Assembly: GCA_045837725.1 (NCBI GenBank)
Contig: JBEWZL010000038.1
Coordinates: forward strand, 88,686 to 152,685
Direction of reading: 5' to 3'
Length of the DNA: 64,000 nt
DNA from: Vermamoeba vermiformis
Lineage: Eukaryota > Tubulinea > Echinamoebida
Shown piece after piece: positions 36,728 to 48,209 of this stretch (position 1 is its first letter; each line of letters opens with the position of its first letter). The notes beneath the pieces are model-generated. The model searched no databases. It had not been told where the DNA came from and was given only the letters and a program-made list of their open reading frames with translations. The position numbers were made by a program, and so were the translations under genes.

Positions 36728-37281
36728 TCTGGCAAATTAATAAGTAAGCTAAAATCAAGGATTTTTTAAGTTACATTCAATAAGGGGACCCATTAATAAA
36801 CAAAAACAATTTGATTATGATTGGATCGTTGATAAATAACTGCCATAATCGATATAAATTATTAAATATATCCACTAATTTAATTTGATAACAATAAATT
36901 ATAAAATTATTGTTAAATGCATAAATGACACAACGAAAATCTTTTGGCGCGATCAACCGGTAGATAGATGCCGCTTCATGATTACATTGAATTTTTATCT
37001 TATTCTAATAATACCCATTGTGTTCTTACCTTAGTTGATGTGAATGATAATGAGGACGTTCTGTCCTGATTTTATTGCGCTCAAGAAATATCGCAAGACT
37101 TTTCGCCTGTCAAACTCCCGTCATTGCGTTGAGCTATCTGTAGTCATGACTTAAAACACTAATGACTATTTTATATGTATCACTTATTTGATGAGGTGGC
37201 AAGCGGTTCGTAGAAAATTCGCTAAACACGTCACCATAATATCCCCAATTTTTGACAACCCCATTGTGATTAATTATCGAT
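36728..37281. other. Intergenic stretch between divergent genes
   Basis: About 550 nt between the sedolisin and F-box/LRR start codons, AT-rich, presumably with both promoters. No ORF, RNA gene or repeat recognised. Confidence 0.5.
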
Positions 37282-38961
37282 ATGGAACCCACACACGAGC
37301 TGCATTTTGACGATTTACCGAACGAATTACTGCATTTCGTTCTCGAATACTTGGATAAGTCGGATTTGACCGCAGTAAGTAGAAGACTGGTACCCAATGC
37401 TTATTTTACATCGTAATTATTTTTAATAAATTTTCGATAGCTTGCCATTGCAAGTAATCGATTCAGTGGAGTCATCTGGTCCCTGTTAAGACGTTTGAAA
37501 ATTTCGCTCAAGAAATTTGAGACTGATGCTAGCAGGTAAATATCAACTCCGGTGACATGTTTATAATATTAATTATTTTTTTAGTTTACTCAAGCAATGT
37601 TCAGAATTGCGCTATTTGGAAGTCTCCGAGTACGTGCCCAACCCATCAACTCGTTAACCTTCCTTCTTAACAAATTATTTTATTACAGTGGTCCTACTTG
37701 GCAAATAGAATCATTGGCATCGTTGCCTAATCCATCGTATTTGACCCAATTAGTGCTGCGCAATTGCGACAAATTCAGATTGTACGATGGATCTCTCGAA
37801 TACTACTTTCCAAACCTAGAAACACTTCACTTCATTGTAAGGGCACATCTACATTGTGCACAGATGATTTATTAACCCATTTTTAGGGATGTCCTGCCGT
37901 TGGAGATTCAGCCTTGCCTTGGATTCCTAAGCACATCAAAGAGTTGAGCTTGGAAAATTGCAGAAAGATCTCAGTAAGTACTCGTTGATAATATAATCGT
38001 TACTGCTAAACTTAATAATGTATAAATAGGACGAAGGACTCAGCTTGTTGGCGAAGCAATGCACATCATTAACAGCGCTGGATCTCAAAGGATGTTATCG
38101 CTTGTCAGGCGAGGGACTCGTAAATTGTCTCACTCAACTCACGCAATTGAAGCATATTGTGCTTGCTAAGCTGTACAAACTCGGCGATGAACATTTGGAA
38201 AAGATTACAAAGCAGTGCCCGCAGTTAGAGAACGTTGACATCAGATTCCTCAGGATCGAAGACAGAGGTAAATAGCAGCAAAATTCCGCGTTACAGTATT
38301 GCGCTAACATTTTTATCGCAGGTTTAAAGGCAATTGAAGAAAACTGCAAACATTTGAAGGAGATCCATTTGAAGTTTTGCACGGTGACTAATCCTGGCGT
38401 TATTTCTCTGTTGTCGCACAGCACAAAGCTCGTTAATATTGATTTGCAAGGTAGGTCTCGCCTATTACCGCGACATATCACTAATACAGCGCAGGAATCA
38501 AGTCACTTTCAGACGACGCACTTGAAACCATTGCTGATCACTGTCCTCTCGCCGAATTGATAGACCTGCGAGATTGTACCGACATTGGCAAGGACACACT
38601 CAAATTTGAAAAAATGTTAACCAAGTGCACTAATCTGCAAGCATTGATGTTGAGAAACATGGTGGTCAACGATGAAATTTTGAACATTATCGCCACGAGT
38701 GCTCCGGCCTCGTTAAGACTGTTGACCATGCAAGAGTGCAAGAGCATCACGTTGAGCGGATTAAAGGCCCTATCTAACAGCACATTGTTCAAGAACTTGA
38801 CATTGTTGGATCTTACCGCGATCCCCTTCACAGCCGAAGAATTGGAAGAAATCAACAATTTGTTCTTAACGAAGCGGTGGATCACGTGTTATTCGGACGA
38901 CAAGAAGCCGCGAGTCTCCATTGGATTTGGCACTAAATGGCAAGAAAAGCCCGGATTGTAA
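37282..38961 (+). CDS. F-box and leucine-rich repeat protein (FBXL type)
   Basis: ATG 37282 opens an F-box (LHFDDLPNELLHFVLEYLDKSDL), followed by cysteine-containing LRRs typical of FBXL proteins: LTQLVLRNCDKFR, IKELSLENCRKIS, LTALDLKGCYRLSGEGL, LKEIHLKFCTVTNPGV, AELIDLRDCTDIG and LRLLTMQECKSITLSG. Nine or so exons, about 460 aa, TAA before 38962. Inferred: SCF ubiquitin ligase substrate receptor. The target is unknown. The final exon (38494-38961) is the longest. Confidence 0.88.
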
Positions 38962-39032
38962 ATAGCAAAGTTTTGTACATAAATGTTTTACGCTTGTTTT
39001 CATCGCAATTGATTTTATTTACACTTTATTAT

Positions 39033-40136
39033 TTACACCAAGAAGTCTTCAACATTGATAGGCCCTCCTAAATCATCCAACGAGTCCAATCCCATTGGAT
39101 CATCGGGCATCATCTGTGACTGTGACTGACTACCGCCGTTCGGATCCGCTCCGTCGCTCATGCCCTGACTGTCAGTTGGTTCGCTGCTCGCCATCACCTG
39201 CGACCCGTCACCGAGGTCTCCAGGCGAAGGTTTTAACATCGGTGAGTGCAGCGCGGACATTGGAGTGCCGAGTGTGGGAGTGCCGCCAGCCATGATGCCG
39301 TAACTCGACGCACTCAGCGCAATGGGAGTATTGACCGCACTGCCTGAAGTATTGTACGGCGTACTGACCCCGCCAGTGGGAGTATTGACCTCATTGGTCA
39401 GCGAGGGCATTGAATTACCAAGCGGAGTTTCAACGGTGGAAGACACGCCATTGAGTTGGTTGTCCATGCGCCGCATAGACTTGCGTAGTTGTGCTAATTT
39501 ATCGAACTGCATCTGACTGGACTGATCCATCGTATTGTTGCGCTGCAAATACTTTTGTTTGCTAGTCTCCTTTGAAATGGGTCGAAGAAGTTAGAACCAA
39601 ACCAAATCCAATCTAGGCAGAGGGGTGAATATTGGTTCTTAATCAAGTACTTACAACCACGGCGTATAAGTCATCGCAGTATCCCTCGAAAGATTCGTAT
39701 TTTTGGGCAAGTTCAGCGAATGCCTCGCTCGATCGATTTTCAGTTTGCCTTAACACATTTGTCAGTATTTATAAGCACAAATAAAATTTTCACGTGCTTA
39801 CTTGGAATTTTTTATGTATGTTTGAGTTGAAGCTAAGAGATCCTAGGCAACTTGTATTAAAATATCGAAAAATTAATTTAAAAATAATGCAATAATTACC
39901 AGGACACTCAGCGTAAACTTCTGAATATAGGCCTCAATTTTAAAGGGGTTAGCATTAACTGGCACTTGCGAAGCACTAACCTGGTGCGGATTTTGGACCT
40001 GCACATTGACTTGTTGTGCAGGCGGGTTAGCCACTGGCGTATTCATCACCATACCCGCTGTATTTGTAGTCCCATAATACGGCTGTGTAACCGCAGTATT
40101 AGGACCGTTGACTTTGACGGGCATATGTATCGACAT
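39033..40136 (-). CDS. Low-complexity nuclear-type protein, possible Mediator tail subunit
   Basis: ATG 40136-40134 (MSIHMPVKVNGPNTAVTQ); four exons (to ~39900, ~39843-39802, ~39749-39653, 39570-39033), ~310 aa. The N-terminus is rich in N, V, P and Q. The centre is a predicted helical segment (QTENRSSEAFAELAQKYESF; EGYCDDLYAVVETSKQKYLQ). The last 150 residues are a proline/threonine/serine repeat (NTPTGGVSTPYNTS, GGTPTLGTPMSALHSP) ending in an acidic LDSLDDLGGPINVEDFLV. The helical centre recalls MED29/MED2-type Mediator subunits, where a short helical bundle is flanked by disorder, but the match is weak. Transcription cofactor is a guess. Confidence 0.5.
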
Positions 40137-40353
40137 CTTGCATTCGTCTCGATCACAGCATCTACAGATCGAACCTTACTTGTGTTATACTAGACACTTT
40201 ACGGTTACGACAAGGCTCAGGGTGCTCGTGTGACAGTTTTTGCCTTGTTTGGCTCGGGAATTTTTTCTTTTTCGTTCGATTTTTCTGGTCGTTTTTTCTT
40301 TTGTAGATCCGTCCGAGGAAACTAACACGACAGTCAATTGTAATTAACACACA

Positions 40354-41637
40354 ATGTCAGGAGATACCTTATCAGATATCACAGCTTTATTCGAAACATT
40401 GAGCCCTCACGCTTGGGCTACATTGGGCATTGGTATTGCCATCAGCTTTTCAGTCGGTGGTGCTGCCTGGTAATTATTTTTTCAATTATTATATCGTGCA
40501 TTTATCATAGAAATAATTATAATTTTTTATTATAAGTTTAAATCGCCTGGCTATTATTTACAAATGATTATTGATTTTAATCCGGATTTATTGTTGTTAT
40601 ATCCTAATTGGATTTCTGTAGGGGTATTTACCTCACTGGTGTTAGTATATTGGGTGGTGGTATTCACGTGCCAAGAATCAGAACAAAGAACTTGATCAGG
40701 TAAGAGAGTCGTTATTCATCTAATATTGAAAATTATTCGTTATTCGCTCGCTCGTGTTTGGCGAAAATACACGTAATATTAGTTATAAAACAACGTGCAC
40801 ACTAGTTATTACACGAAACAAAAGCTGCACAAAGCCAATCCGGATAATTAGCTCGAATCAGCACTTGATCGCGAGCAACTAGGCCTCTTTTGTCGAAAAA
40901 TCAACGCACACGATTCAAACACGAGCTTGCAAACCACATACGATCATTAATACGAGTTTCGTTTGCAAATCCGTTACTACCGGATCAAATTTGACTTTTC
41001 CAGTACCTTTTCAATTTTGCTTATGATCTTAGCACAACCTATTAATACTCCTTATTTAGCGTTATTTTCTGCGAAGCCGTGGCTATTTACGGTATTATTA
41101 TGGCTGTCATTTTCCAAACCAAGATCGGTGATACTGGCGAGAACGTGACACCGAAAGACTATTATAGCGGCTTCGCTATTTTCTGGGCTGGTATGGCTGT
41201 TGGCTTGACGAACATTGTTTGCGGGTAAGTGTGGTGTTTAATGCTTGATCTGCTCAGCACCCTACTTCGTGGCCGTTACACGGAATTACTATTGCTCAGC
41301 AAAATTCCAATTTTATCACTTCGTCATGTACTCGATACCCTCTAAATATATACACATTTGTTTATACAAGGGGTGTCGATGATGTAATTTGTGGGACATC
41401 GAATGCTGTCAGATCTCAACAACCGTAACACCTTTGGAATAACTTACTCACCAATTATATTATAGTACTAGTGTTGGTGCTACTGGTAGCTCTGCCGCTG
41501 TGTCCGACGCCGCTAATCCTGCTTTATTCGTGCGTGTGTTGATCATTGAAATTTTCGCATCTGCTCTTGGTCTCTTCGGCGTTATCGTTGGTGTCATTAT
41601 GCAACAGAACGCTCAATTCAACGTTGTCACTAAATAA
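40354..41637 (+). CDS. VMA16: V-type ATPase proteolipid subunit c'' (b)
   Basis: Membrane-ring proteolipid of the proton-pumping V-ATPase Vo sector. ATG 40354; exons 40354-40469, 40621-40698, ~41059-41225 and ~41467-41637, ~175-180 aa. Hydrophobic helices are [37 protein letters not shown] (containing the essential proton-carrying Glu), [19 protein letters not shown] and [20 protein letters not shown]. The extra N-terminal segment and the FCEAVAIYG motif separate c'' from c. The second intron (~360 nt) and third (~240 nt) are long for this genome. Secure call. Confidence 0.93.
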
Positions 41638-41911
41638 GAATGAGTGACAAGATCTACTGCGAAGTTATGTAGCAAAAGAGTTAACGGCGATCAGACACGA
41701 ACAAACGTGCTTGCTCGCATTTTATTTAATTTTCATTAATAAATTATTATTTAAAAGTACTCGTATATTAAAGACGAACGATCATTCTAAATATTTGCTG
41801 CTCTTCACAGGTTAACTCACCTTACTTAATGAATTTCTGTTGGTTCGGAAAAAATTCTAACAGACAGACGTGCCTGCTATTCTGCACTTTATTTTCAACT
41901 ATCAACAACAA

Positions 41912-42980
41912 ATGGACCGAAGATCTTCAACGCTTGCCGATTCCCCTATTGTTAGGATGCTCAGCGGAGGCGCTTGCGTCGCTGGAGGCGGATTCTTGGC
42001 TTACTTCGCTGTCAAGCACCACAACCGCGTTAAGCGTTTGAGGGCATATGGTATTAGGTAACAATTGCAAGTCAATAGGCAGAACGAGCTCTATACAACC
42101 ACATTTATTGCGCCACACTTAAAATCCGTTACAAAAAATTTTAAAAATTCGAGCATTGTTGCTGAATGTTATTTTGAGTGGTATAACCTATCAAGTATTG
42201 TTTTTATTCGTTTGATAAATTATTTAAAATTATTGGGAACTCACCGATAGAATTCCTATTATGCGTCCTGTAATCTACGAAGCATTTAAAATTATTTTAA
42301 TTTAAGCTGTCTAACGAGATACTAACTATATTTGGTAATTAGAACTCACGCAACAGTAGTTGAAGTCGAAAAGACCCGCGTCAAGGAGCGCATTAAGGTA
42401 CCTTTTGAACTCACTCAATAATTGCCTATAATTATTCTATTACTTATAATATGCTTGCTCGTACTGACTTAATTATTTTAGCGTCGCGAGAAGGTCAAGG
42501 ACGTTGATGGCGTTGAGCGTGAAATCGAACGAGACGTCGAGGAGGAGAAGGTCAAATACACTCCTACTTACACCTTCGTCACTCAAGAGGGACAACAAGT
42601 ACGTAGTAGGCATTGCAGTTGTATTGATCACATATCCTGATCTGTTACATTAGTACCGCTTCACTGGTAGCAGCGTCATGTCACCCGTGTACAAAGGTGA
42701 CACCATGACTGTTATCTACGATCCAGCCAATCCCAACAGCTACATTGAGGACAACTGGGGATCAACTTGGGGTGCCACTGTCGGCTTAGGTAAGATATCG
42801 ACGAATATATGACCAATCAATTGCTAGTGATTGCATGCATGAGGTCAGATCTAACGTGTTATCCTTGAAGGCGTGTTGGCCGCTCTGTTGGGTGCAGCAG
42901 GTATCTACACCTTCACTCGTGCTCTGGGCGAGAAAGTTGATTTGAGATTGCCTTCTCGTAACTTGAACACTCTCATTTAA
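41912..42980 (+). CDS. Two-helix membrane protein with a DUF3592-like extracytoplasmic domain
   Basis: ATG 41912 (MDRRSSTLADSP). Exons 41912-42058, 42342-42396, 42481-42600, 42654-42789 and ~42871-42980 give ~188 aa. Helix 1 is MLSGGACVAGGGFLAYFAV, helix 2 GVLAALLGAAGIYTFTRAL. Between them, TPTYTFVTQEGQQYRFTGSS, YKGDTMTVIYDPANPNSYI and a final W-containing turn match the DUF3592 pattern (YxPxxxY, conserved VxYxPxxP). The function of that family is unknown. The first intron (283 nt) is long. It lies downstream of the V-ATPase c'' gene, same strand. Confidence 0.7.
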
Positions 42981-43197
42981 GACAGAAGAATCCGCGATAT
43001 TGTTTGTATTTCCTTTCTTACTAGTAAGACCATGTAAATTGTTTGCATTTTATTTTGATAAATACTTCGCCATTATCCACTCGGCCAAAAAGAGCGCACC
43101 AAGTCTTGCTTGAGCATAACGTTGCTGTCGATTTACAAGTAAAACTAGCTTTGGTCATTTTTGATTGCATTGCGAGTGAACGACAGAGATACCAATA

Positions 43198-44484
43198 ATG
43201 AAGGTCGCATTCATAGTAATTCTGGCTCTAGCATTAGTGGTGTGCGTCGCTGCTGCGGACCCAAAGAAGTACGGCAGATCGAGTGAATGTCGTTCAGATC
43301 TAACCAAATAATTTAAAAAAATTAGGAAGAAGAAGGATAGCTATTACGATGTGTTGGGAGTCGAGCAGGCAGCTTCAGAAAAAGAATTGAAAAAAGCCTA
43401 TTTTAAATTAATTGTAAAATATCACCCAGATAAGATTGCAGACTATGATACCAACGCTAATGCTCAACAAAAATTTCAAGAGATATCACACGGTAATAGA
43501 TATTAGTTTCAATTATCTAATAACGAAAATTCAGCCTACGAGATCTTGTCTGATCCCGTCAAGCGAGAGCGCTACGATCGCTTATTGAGCTTCGGTCAAA
43601 CGGTCTATAACGAAGACGTCTTCAAATTCGAAGGTAATTAGCTGCGAATGTCTGGCTCTGTACTTAGCTAAACTCGCTATTGGTAGATGAACAAGAGAAG
43701 ATCAAGCGTCAAGAGGCCGATGAAAAGCACTTCACTGGCGAGTCTACGGGCAAAAAATACAAGTTTAAAGATGCCAAGCAGACCTATGAAGAGGCTTTGC
43801 GTGAGGAAGAGCGTCGTGAACGCCAGGAGAAGAGTACGTGTCACTATAACCACTTCTCTTGTTGGCTAACAACCAATTTAGTCGAGACCATGATCACTTA
43901 TTTGATTGGAATCGGCGCTGCTGTAAGTATAGTAATACACGGTACCTATTTCTAACAGACTGGACAAGCTGGTTGTTGTTTTCATCACGAGTATCTTCGT
44001 CAAGAAATCAAGCGCGTATCAAAAGTTCGAGAAGAACAAAAAAGAAACTGAAACGCGCAAGAACATTCAAGCCAACGTACAGTTCATCAAGAAAGTGCAA
44101 CAAGACTACGAAGAAAAGCGCAAGAAAGAAGAGGAAGACGATGAAAGTACGGCACTCGGCGAGATTGTGCGCAACGAGTACGACGAGTCTAAAGTGACCA
44201 AGTTTGCGGACGAAGAGGACAAGTACGACGAACAAGTTGAGAACTTGGTCAAGGAGCACGAGCAAGAGGAGAAGCACGAGAAGGCGAAGGGCAGCTTCTA
44301 CTGCGAGACTTGCAAGAAGGGCTTCAAGTCGCAGCACCAGTACGTAGTTGTTTTATGAACAGTAGTGCTCTATATTAACTAGCGACATTGCAGATTGGAC
44401 AATCACTACGCTTCTAACAAGCACAAACAAGCCGTGCGTGAGGCTGAAGTTAAAGCCAAGCGCGCTAACAAGGCTAAAAAGTAG
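43198..44484 (+). CDS. ER-type J-protein with one membrane helix and a C-terminal C2H2 zinc finger
   Basis: ATG 43198 gives a signal peptide ([18 protein letters not shown]). The first intron (GTACGG donor, phase 2) joins to a J domain: [18 protein letters not shown], the HPD in VKYHPDKI and [18 protein letters not shown] membrane helix follows ([20 protein letters not shown], read across the intron at 43924-43969). Next is a long charged coiled coil ([30 protein letters not shown]). The last ~40 residues are a U1/JJJ1-type zinc finger ([20 protein letters not shown]). J domain and HPD imply an Hsp70 (BiP) partner. By topology, J faces the lumen and the coiled coil and finger face the cytosol. 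The zinc finger is usually found on cytosolic DNAJC21/Jjj1 proteins. Confidence 0.85.
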
Positions 44485-44687
44485 ATTAGCTTTGCAACGA
44501 ATTTGACGGTAAAAAATAGTTTAAACATGACACATGACATTTTTGAAATGTTATCGGTGGCAGGTCCCCTCCCAAAAATTTCGGAATATGTCAAAAGAAG
44601 AAATAGGAAAGATTTTTCTGGCGCTTTTTGCTTGTTGTCAAAAATATTTAAACGCAAAACCGGGTTTACTTTTATTATAGGTTCGAA

Positions 44688-45266
44688 ATGCAACGCAACA
44701 CAATCCTCTCCCTGCTGATTTTTTCGGCCGTCATATCAGCATCTTACAGCGCTTGGCTCGTCAGAACTACTGCTGGCAAATGCGGAATGACACCGTTTTC
44801 AGTTCAAGCGATCAATGGTAACTGCGCCTTCTCTGGAGGAGCCTACGCGTACAAGAAGATCACCTGCGACGGATCTACTGCAACTACTTACTACTGCGAC
44901 ACTGCACTGTGCAACACGTGCAAGCAAGGGTGGACACAGCAGTTGGGTACTTGTGACAGTAGTGGCGTCGTTACGCAATGTTTTGCTTCGCAGCCAGATC
45001 TCTCCAAGTTCGTTGGCGCCAAATACATCACTGACAGTTTTTACCCGTTGGGCACTTGCAACGGAGACCCCTCCGACATATATGCTTCGCCGCGCGACAC
45101 GTGCGTGAATATCTATGGCTCTGCGTCATACTCCATGTCTTGCAAGGACAACTTGGTCATGTATTACGGATACAATACCTCGACGTGCGCTGGCTCTCCA
45201 AACCAGCAATTCCCGAATGGTCCGCGCAATCAGTGTGCGTTAAGTCACTATCAACAATGCTACTAA
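44688..45266 (+). CDS. Cysteine-rich secreted protein, unknown
   Basis: Intronless, 192 aa, ATG 44688. Signal peptide LSLLIFSAVISASYSAW, then a mature chain with about eighteen cysteines in paired spacings (CDTALCNTC; CNGDPSDIYASPRDTC) and many S, T, Y, N and G, as in small extracellular domain proteins of amoebae and other protists. No catalytic motif recognised. Start and stop are clear. Confidence 0.75.
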   Translation: MQRNTILSLLIFSAVISASYSAWLVRTTAGKCGMTPFSVQAINGNCAFSGGAYAYKKITCDGSTATTYYCDTALCNTCKQGWTQQLGTCDSSGVVTQCFASQPDLSKFVGAKYITDSFYPLGTCNGDPSDIYASPRDTCVNIYGSASYSMSCKDNLVMYYGYNTSTCAGSPNQQFPNGPRNQCALSHYQQCY

Positions 45267-45340
45267 TTTGGTAATTAATAAATTTATTCTCGATCGAAAT
45301 CTCGACGGATTAGATCGAATTCATTCCACAAATGTACAAT

Positions 45341-46061
45341 TTAGCTTTGGATATCCAACTTGGCGTGTCTGTTGGGATCGTGTCGGATCTCATCCTCGAC
45401 AGTGGTACCCTTGGCGAGAGCAGCAATGTAACCCATGAAGTATTTGACGCCCTTAGCGCCAGTGTTGTCCCAGTACTCGGCATCTTCAGCGTTGACGCGC
45501 AACAAGCACAAATTGGGGTCAGTTTTACCTTTAACAAGGCGTCAGTATTCGCTTTATGTAACTTTATTGCGTCCGTGGCTTACCTCCAGGGAACCATGCT
45601 TTCCATTCATCCTTCCAGATCTGGTTGATCTTGTTTTGATCCTTGACAGTCTCGGAATGTCCAGAAATACTTAAGTACTTGGCTCCCTTCTCAAAAGTAG
45701 CGACGATTCTGTTATCTTTGTTGGCTTCGGCGACCTTAGGGCTATCAATTCTGAATATTTGCCAATTAAGAAACCAGTACACGGAGTATTTTATCTGATC
45801 CGCCTTACCCGGTAACAAACCACAAGTCTCCGTTGTCATCGTAGCTACCAATTGCCATGGGACGTGCTCTAAGCTTGTTGTCGCAAACTAATTAGGATCA
45901 GAACTTTCCCTGTCTACGTTTCGTCTTTAAGTTTAAAGAAACTTACCAGTGACAAGCATAGCAGTATCGAAAGAAGCCAAGAGCTTCTTCAAGTGAGCAT
46001 GCTTTTGTTGGTCGGTTTCGATTGGGACTTTCTCGCCCATCTTTTGTTTTTCAGATGCCAT
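45341..46061 (-). CDS. Pyridoxamine 5'-phosphate oxidase-like flavoprotein (general stress type)
   Basis: Start ATG 46061-46059 (MASEKQKMGEKVPIETDQQK), stop TAA 45343-45341. Four exons encode ~170 aa. The split-barrel core is visible: RARPMAIGSYDDNGDLWFVTG, VATFEKGAKYLSISGHSE and WKDEWKAWFPGG, and the end KLDIQS. These match the bacterial and fungal 'general stress protein 26' / bli-3 branch of the PNPOx-like family, which binds FMN (or F420). The true substrate is unknown; the canonical PLP-making PdxH residues are not recognised. About 60 nt separate it from the preceding cysteine-rich gene. Confidence 0.82.
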
Positions 46062-46440
46062 TGTTGTGTTTGATAGTGTTGAAATGCTTAAAATAAGGTT
46101 AATTTGCTTTTGTTGGCAATTCTTTATATCTTTCGTGGCGCAATCCATCGCGTGCCGGTCGTGAAAGTTCGAAGAGTTCTGCCTCACATTTTAGTTAAAG
46201 TTCTGATCTGCAATGCTTCCTTTTGTGGCTCGATGTATTAATACCATACCATTGTGAATAGATGAATAGACTGCGCTACCACGAAAACAAAATTAATGCT
46301 TTCGTCATTGACGGGATAAATTCTTTGTTTTGTTTCGAAATCATTTATTTATTTTGTGTTGAGTTATCGACTGCAAAAGCAAATGCGAGTTGTTAGATAG
46401 TATTTACGTATTCATTATAAACAATTTGTAAATAGTAACG
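46062..46440. other. Intergenic stretch between divergent genes
   Basis: Lies between two start codons (PNPOx-like and TPR genes). AT-rich, no ORF or RNA gene recognised. Probably holds both promoters. Confidence 0.45.
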
Positions 46441-48173
46441 ATGGACAAGGTAAGGGTTTAGATCGTGATCGGCCGATTTCTGGTGTTAATTGGAATTTCA
46501 TGACCGAGAAGCGGATTAATGCTATCATCGCGAATCGTGATTAATTTTACCAGATTTTGAATAAACAATAATGACGCATCAATCGGCGACCGAAAATTAT
46601 GTTGTAATTATTTTTTAAAATATCCACAAATTCTAAAAATTTGATTTGCATAGGAGTATCAAACCAAAGCTACTATACCATCGGTTTTTAAGAAAATCTT
46701 CGAATTATCGATCACTGGTCATGTAGATCTGGCAAAAGACCAACTGATCGAAGCCCTGAAAACAGAAGAGCTTAGCGTATTCGGAGTAGTGTGGTTATTC
46801 AGATTATTCCTTATATTGCACTATTCTATTAAAGATCTCGACCAGTGGTTCAAAATATTGAAAGAAATTAATATTGACGAGGCTAGATCGCGAGGTCCAG
46901 AAGCGGAGCTAGCGTTAAAATTGGTCGAAATGATGAATCTATGGGCTAAAGAAGATGTAGGTGGTGCCATAGCCACCTTAGACGAATTAATAGCACAGCC
47001 TGACTTCCGTGATTTGCCCTCATTTTTGTGGATCTTGACTCTAAAGCATTTATTCAAACGAGGTACGTGCGTAATTGCACTATTTACTCAATTAAATATT
47101 TTTCCGCAGCCGGCGAGAAGGATTTAACGTTAATACACGAATTAATCGAGCTGGATCCGAACAACGAATATTTTTACTTCATTAATGGCGCAGTCAACAA
47201 CAGCAATAAAAATTATGCAGCAGCATTGGAAAATTTTGAGATGGCACTGTCAATCAACCCCCTGTATATAGATGCATTGATCAGTCAAGCCAGCACACTC
47301 GTCGGATTAAACAGACGATCAGAAGCGATGCAATGTTTAGACAAAATTGCCAAAATGGACTCGAACGATTACAGATTTTTAGTCACCAAGGCCAAGCTAT
47401 TGATTAAACTACATTTGTACGAAGATATACTGCCGTTGTACGACAAGATTATCGCACTGCGACCGACCGTCATTCAATCGTACATATCAAAAGCACAAGT
47501 ATTGACGAAACTAGGACAGTTTCAAGAAGCAATGGACACGTTAAATGAGGCTCAAAAAATGACTTTGGACGAGAACAGCAAAGACAGCGAAGGATTGTTA
47601 TTGTTTCAAGCGAATTTGGCGTTCAGAATGGAATTTTTCGAAGACTCGTTGCTGTATTACGACAAAGTATTAGAAATCAATCCGAAGCATTACAACGCAC
47701 TGATATTGAAAGGCACAGTATTTGAATATTTAGAGGACTACATTCAAGCGATAGAATGTTACGACAAGGCAATAGAACTCGACGACAAGAACACGCAGGG
47801 ACTAGTATCAAAAGGCAATGCACTTCTACACATGAAAGAGCCCGACAAAGCCATAGCGCTGTTCGACAAGGCCCTGGCAATGGATCCAAAGTGTCAAGAG
47901 GCACTGGTCAGCAAAGGAGCGTATTTTTACGAAGAAAAACACAACCCGAGAATTGCACTGGAATTTCTGAATGAAGCAATCGAGTTGGATCCGCTCGATA
48001 ATATTCCGCTGATCACCAAGGCACACATTTACTTCGATATGGGCATGTTCGATCAGTCCATTGAATGTTATGACAAATCACTGCAGAACGATCAAACTGA
48101 TTACGAAGTGTTGCATAATAGACATTTGGCACGGTGGACGGTAATGTCGGGCGAAGATAAAGAATTTCAATAA
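46441..48173 (+). CDS. Tetratricopeptide-repeat protein
   Basis: ATG 46441 followed by a three-codon first exon (ATGGACAAG) and a ~200 nt intron, then exon 2 (46654-47060), a short intron and a long last exon to the TAA at 48171-48173; about 500 aa. From ~47130 there are some ten TPRs in tandem with W/Y-LG-Y-A-P spacing: YAAALENFEMALSINPLYI, EDSLLYYDKVLEINPKHY, IQAIECYDKAIELDDKN, PDKAIALFDKALAMDPK and IALEFLNEAIELDP. TPR superhelices bind partner peptides. No catalytic domain is present and a specific complex cannot be named. Confidence 0.85.
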
Positions 48174-48209
48174 TAAAACAAACAATTCAAAATGAGATCT
48201 TGTTTCGGT

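Noticed and set aside
46470-46505. Possible third copy of the 40 bp repeat in the TPR gene intron
   Set aside because: Only about 11 bases (TCTGGTGTTAA-like) match; too short to call.
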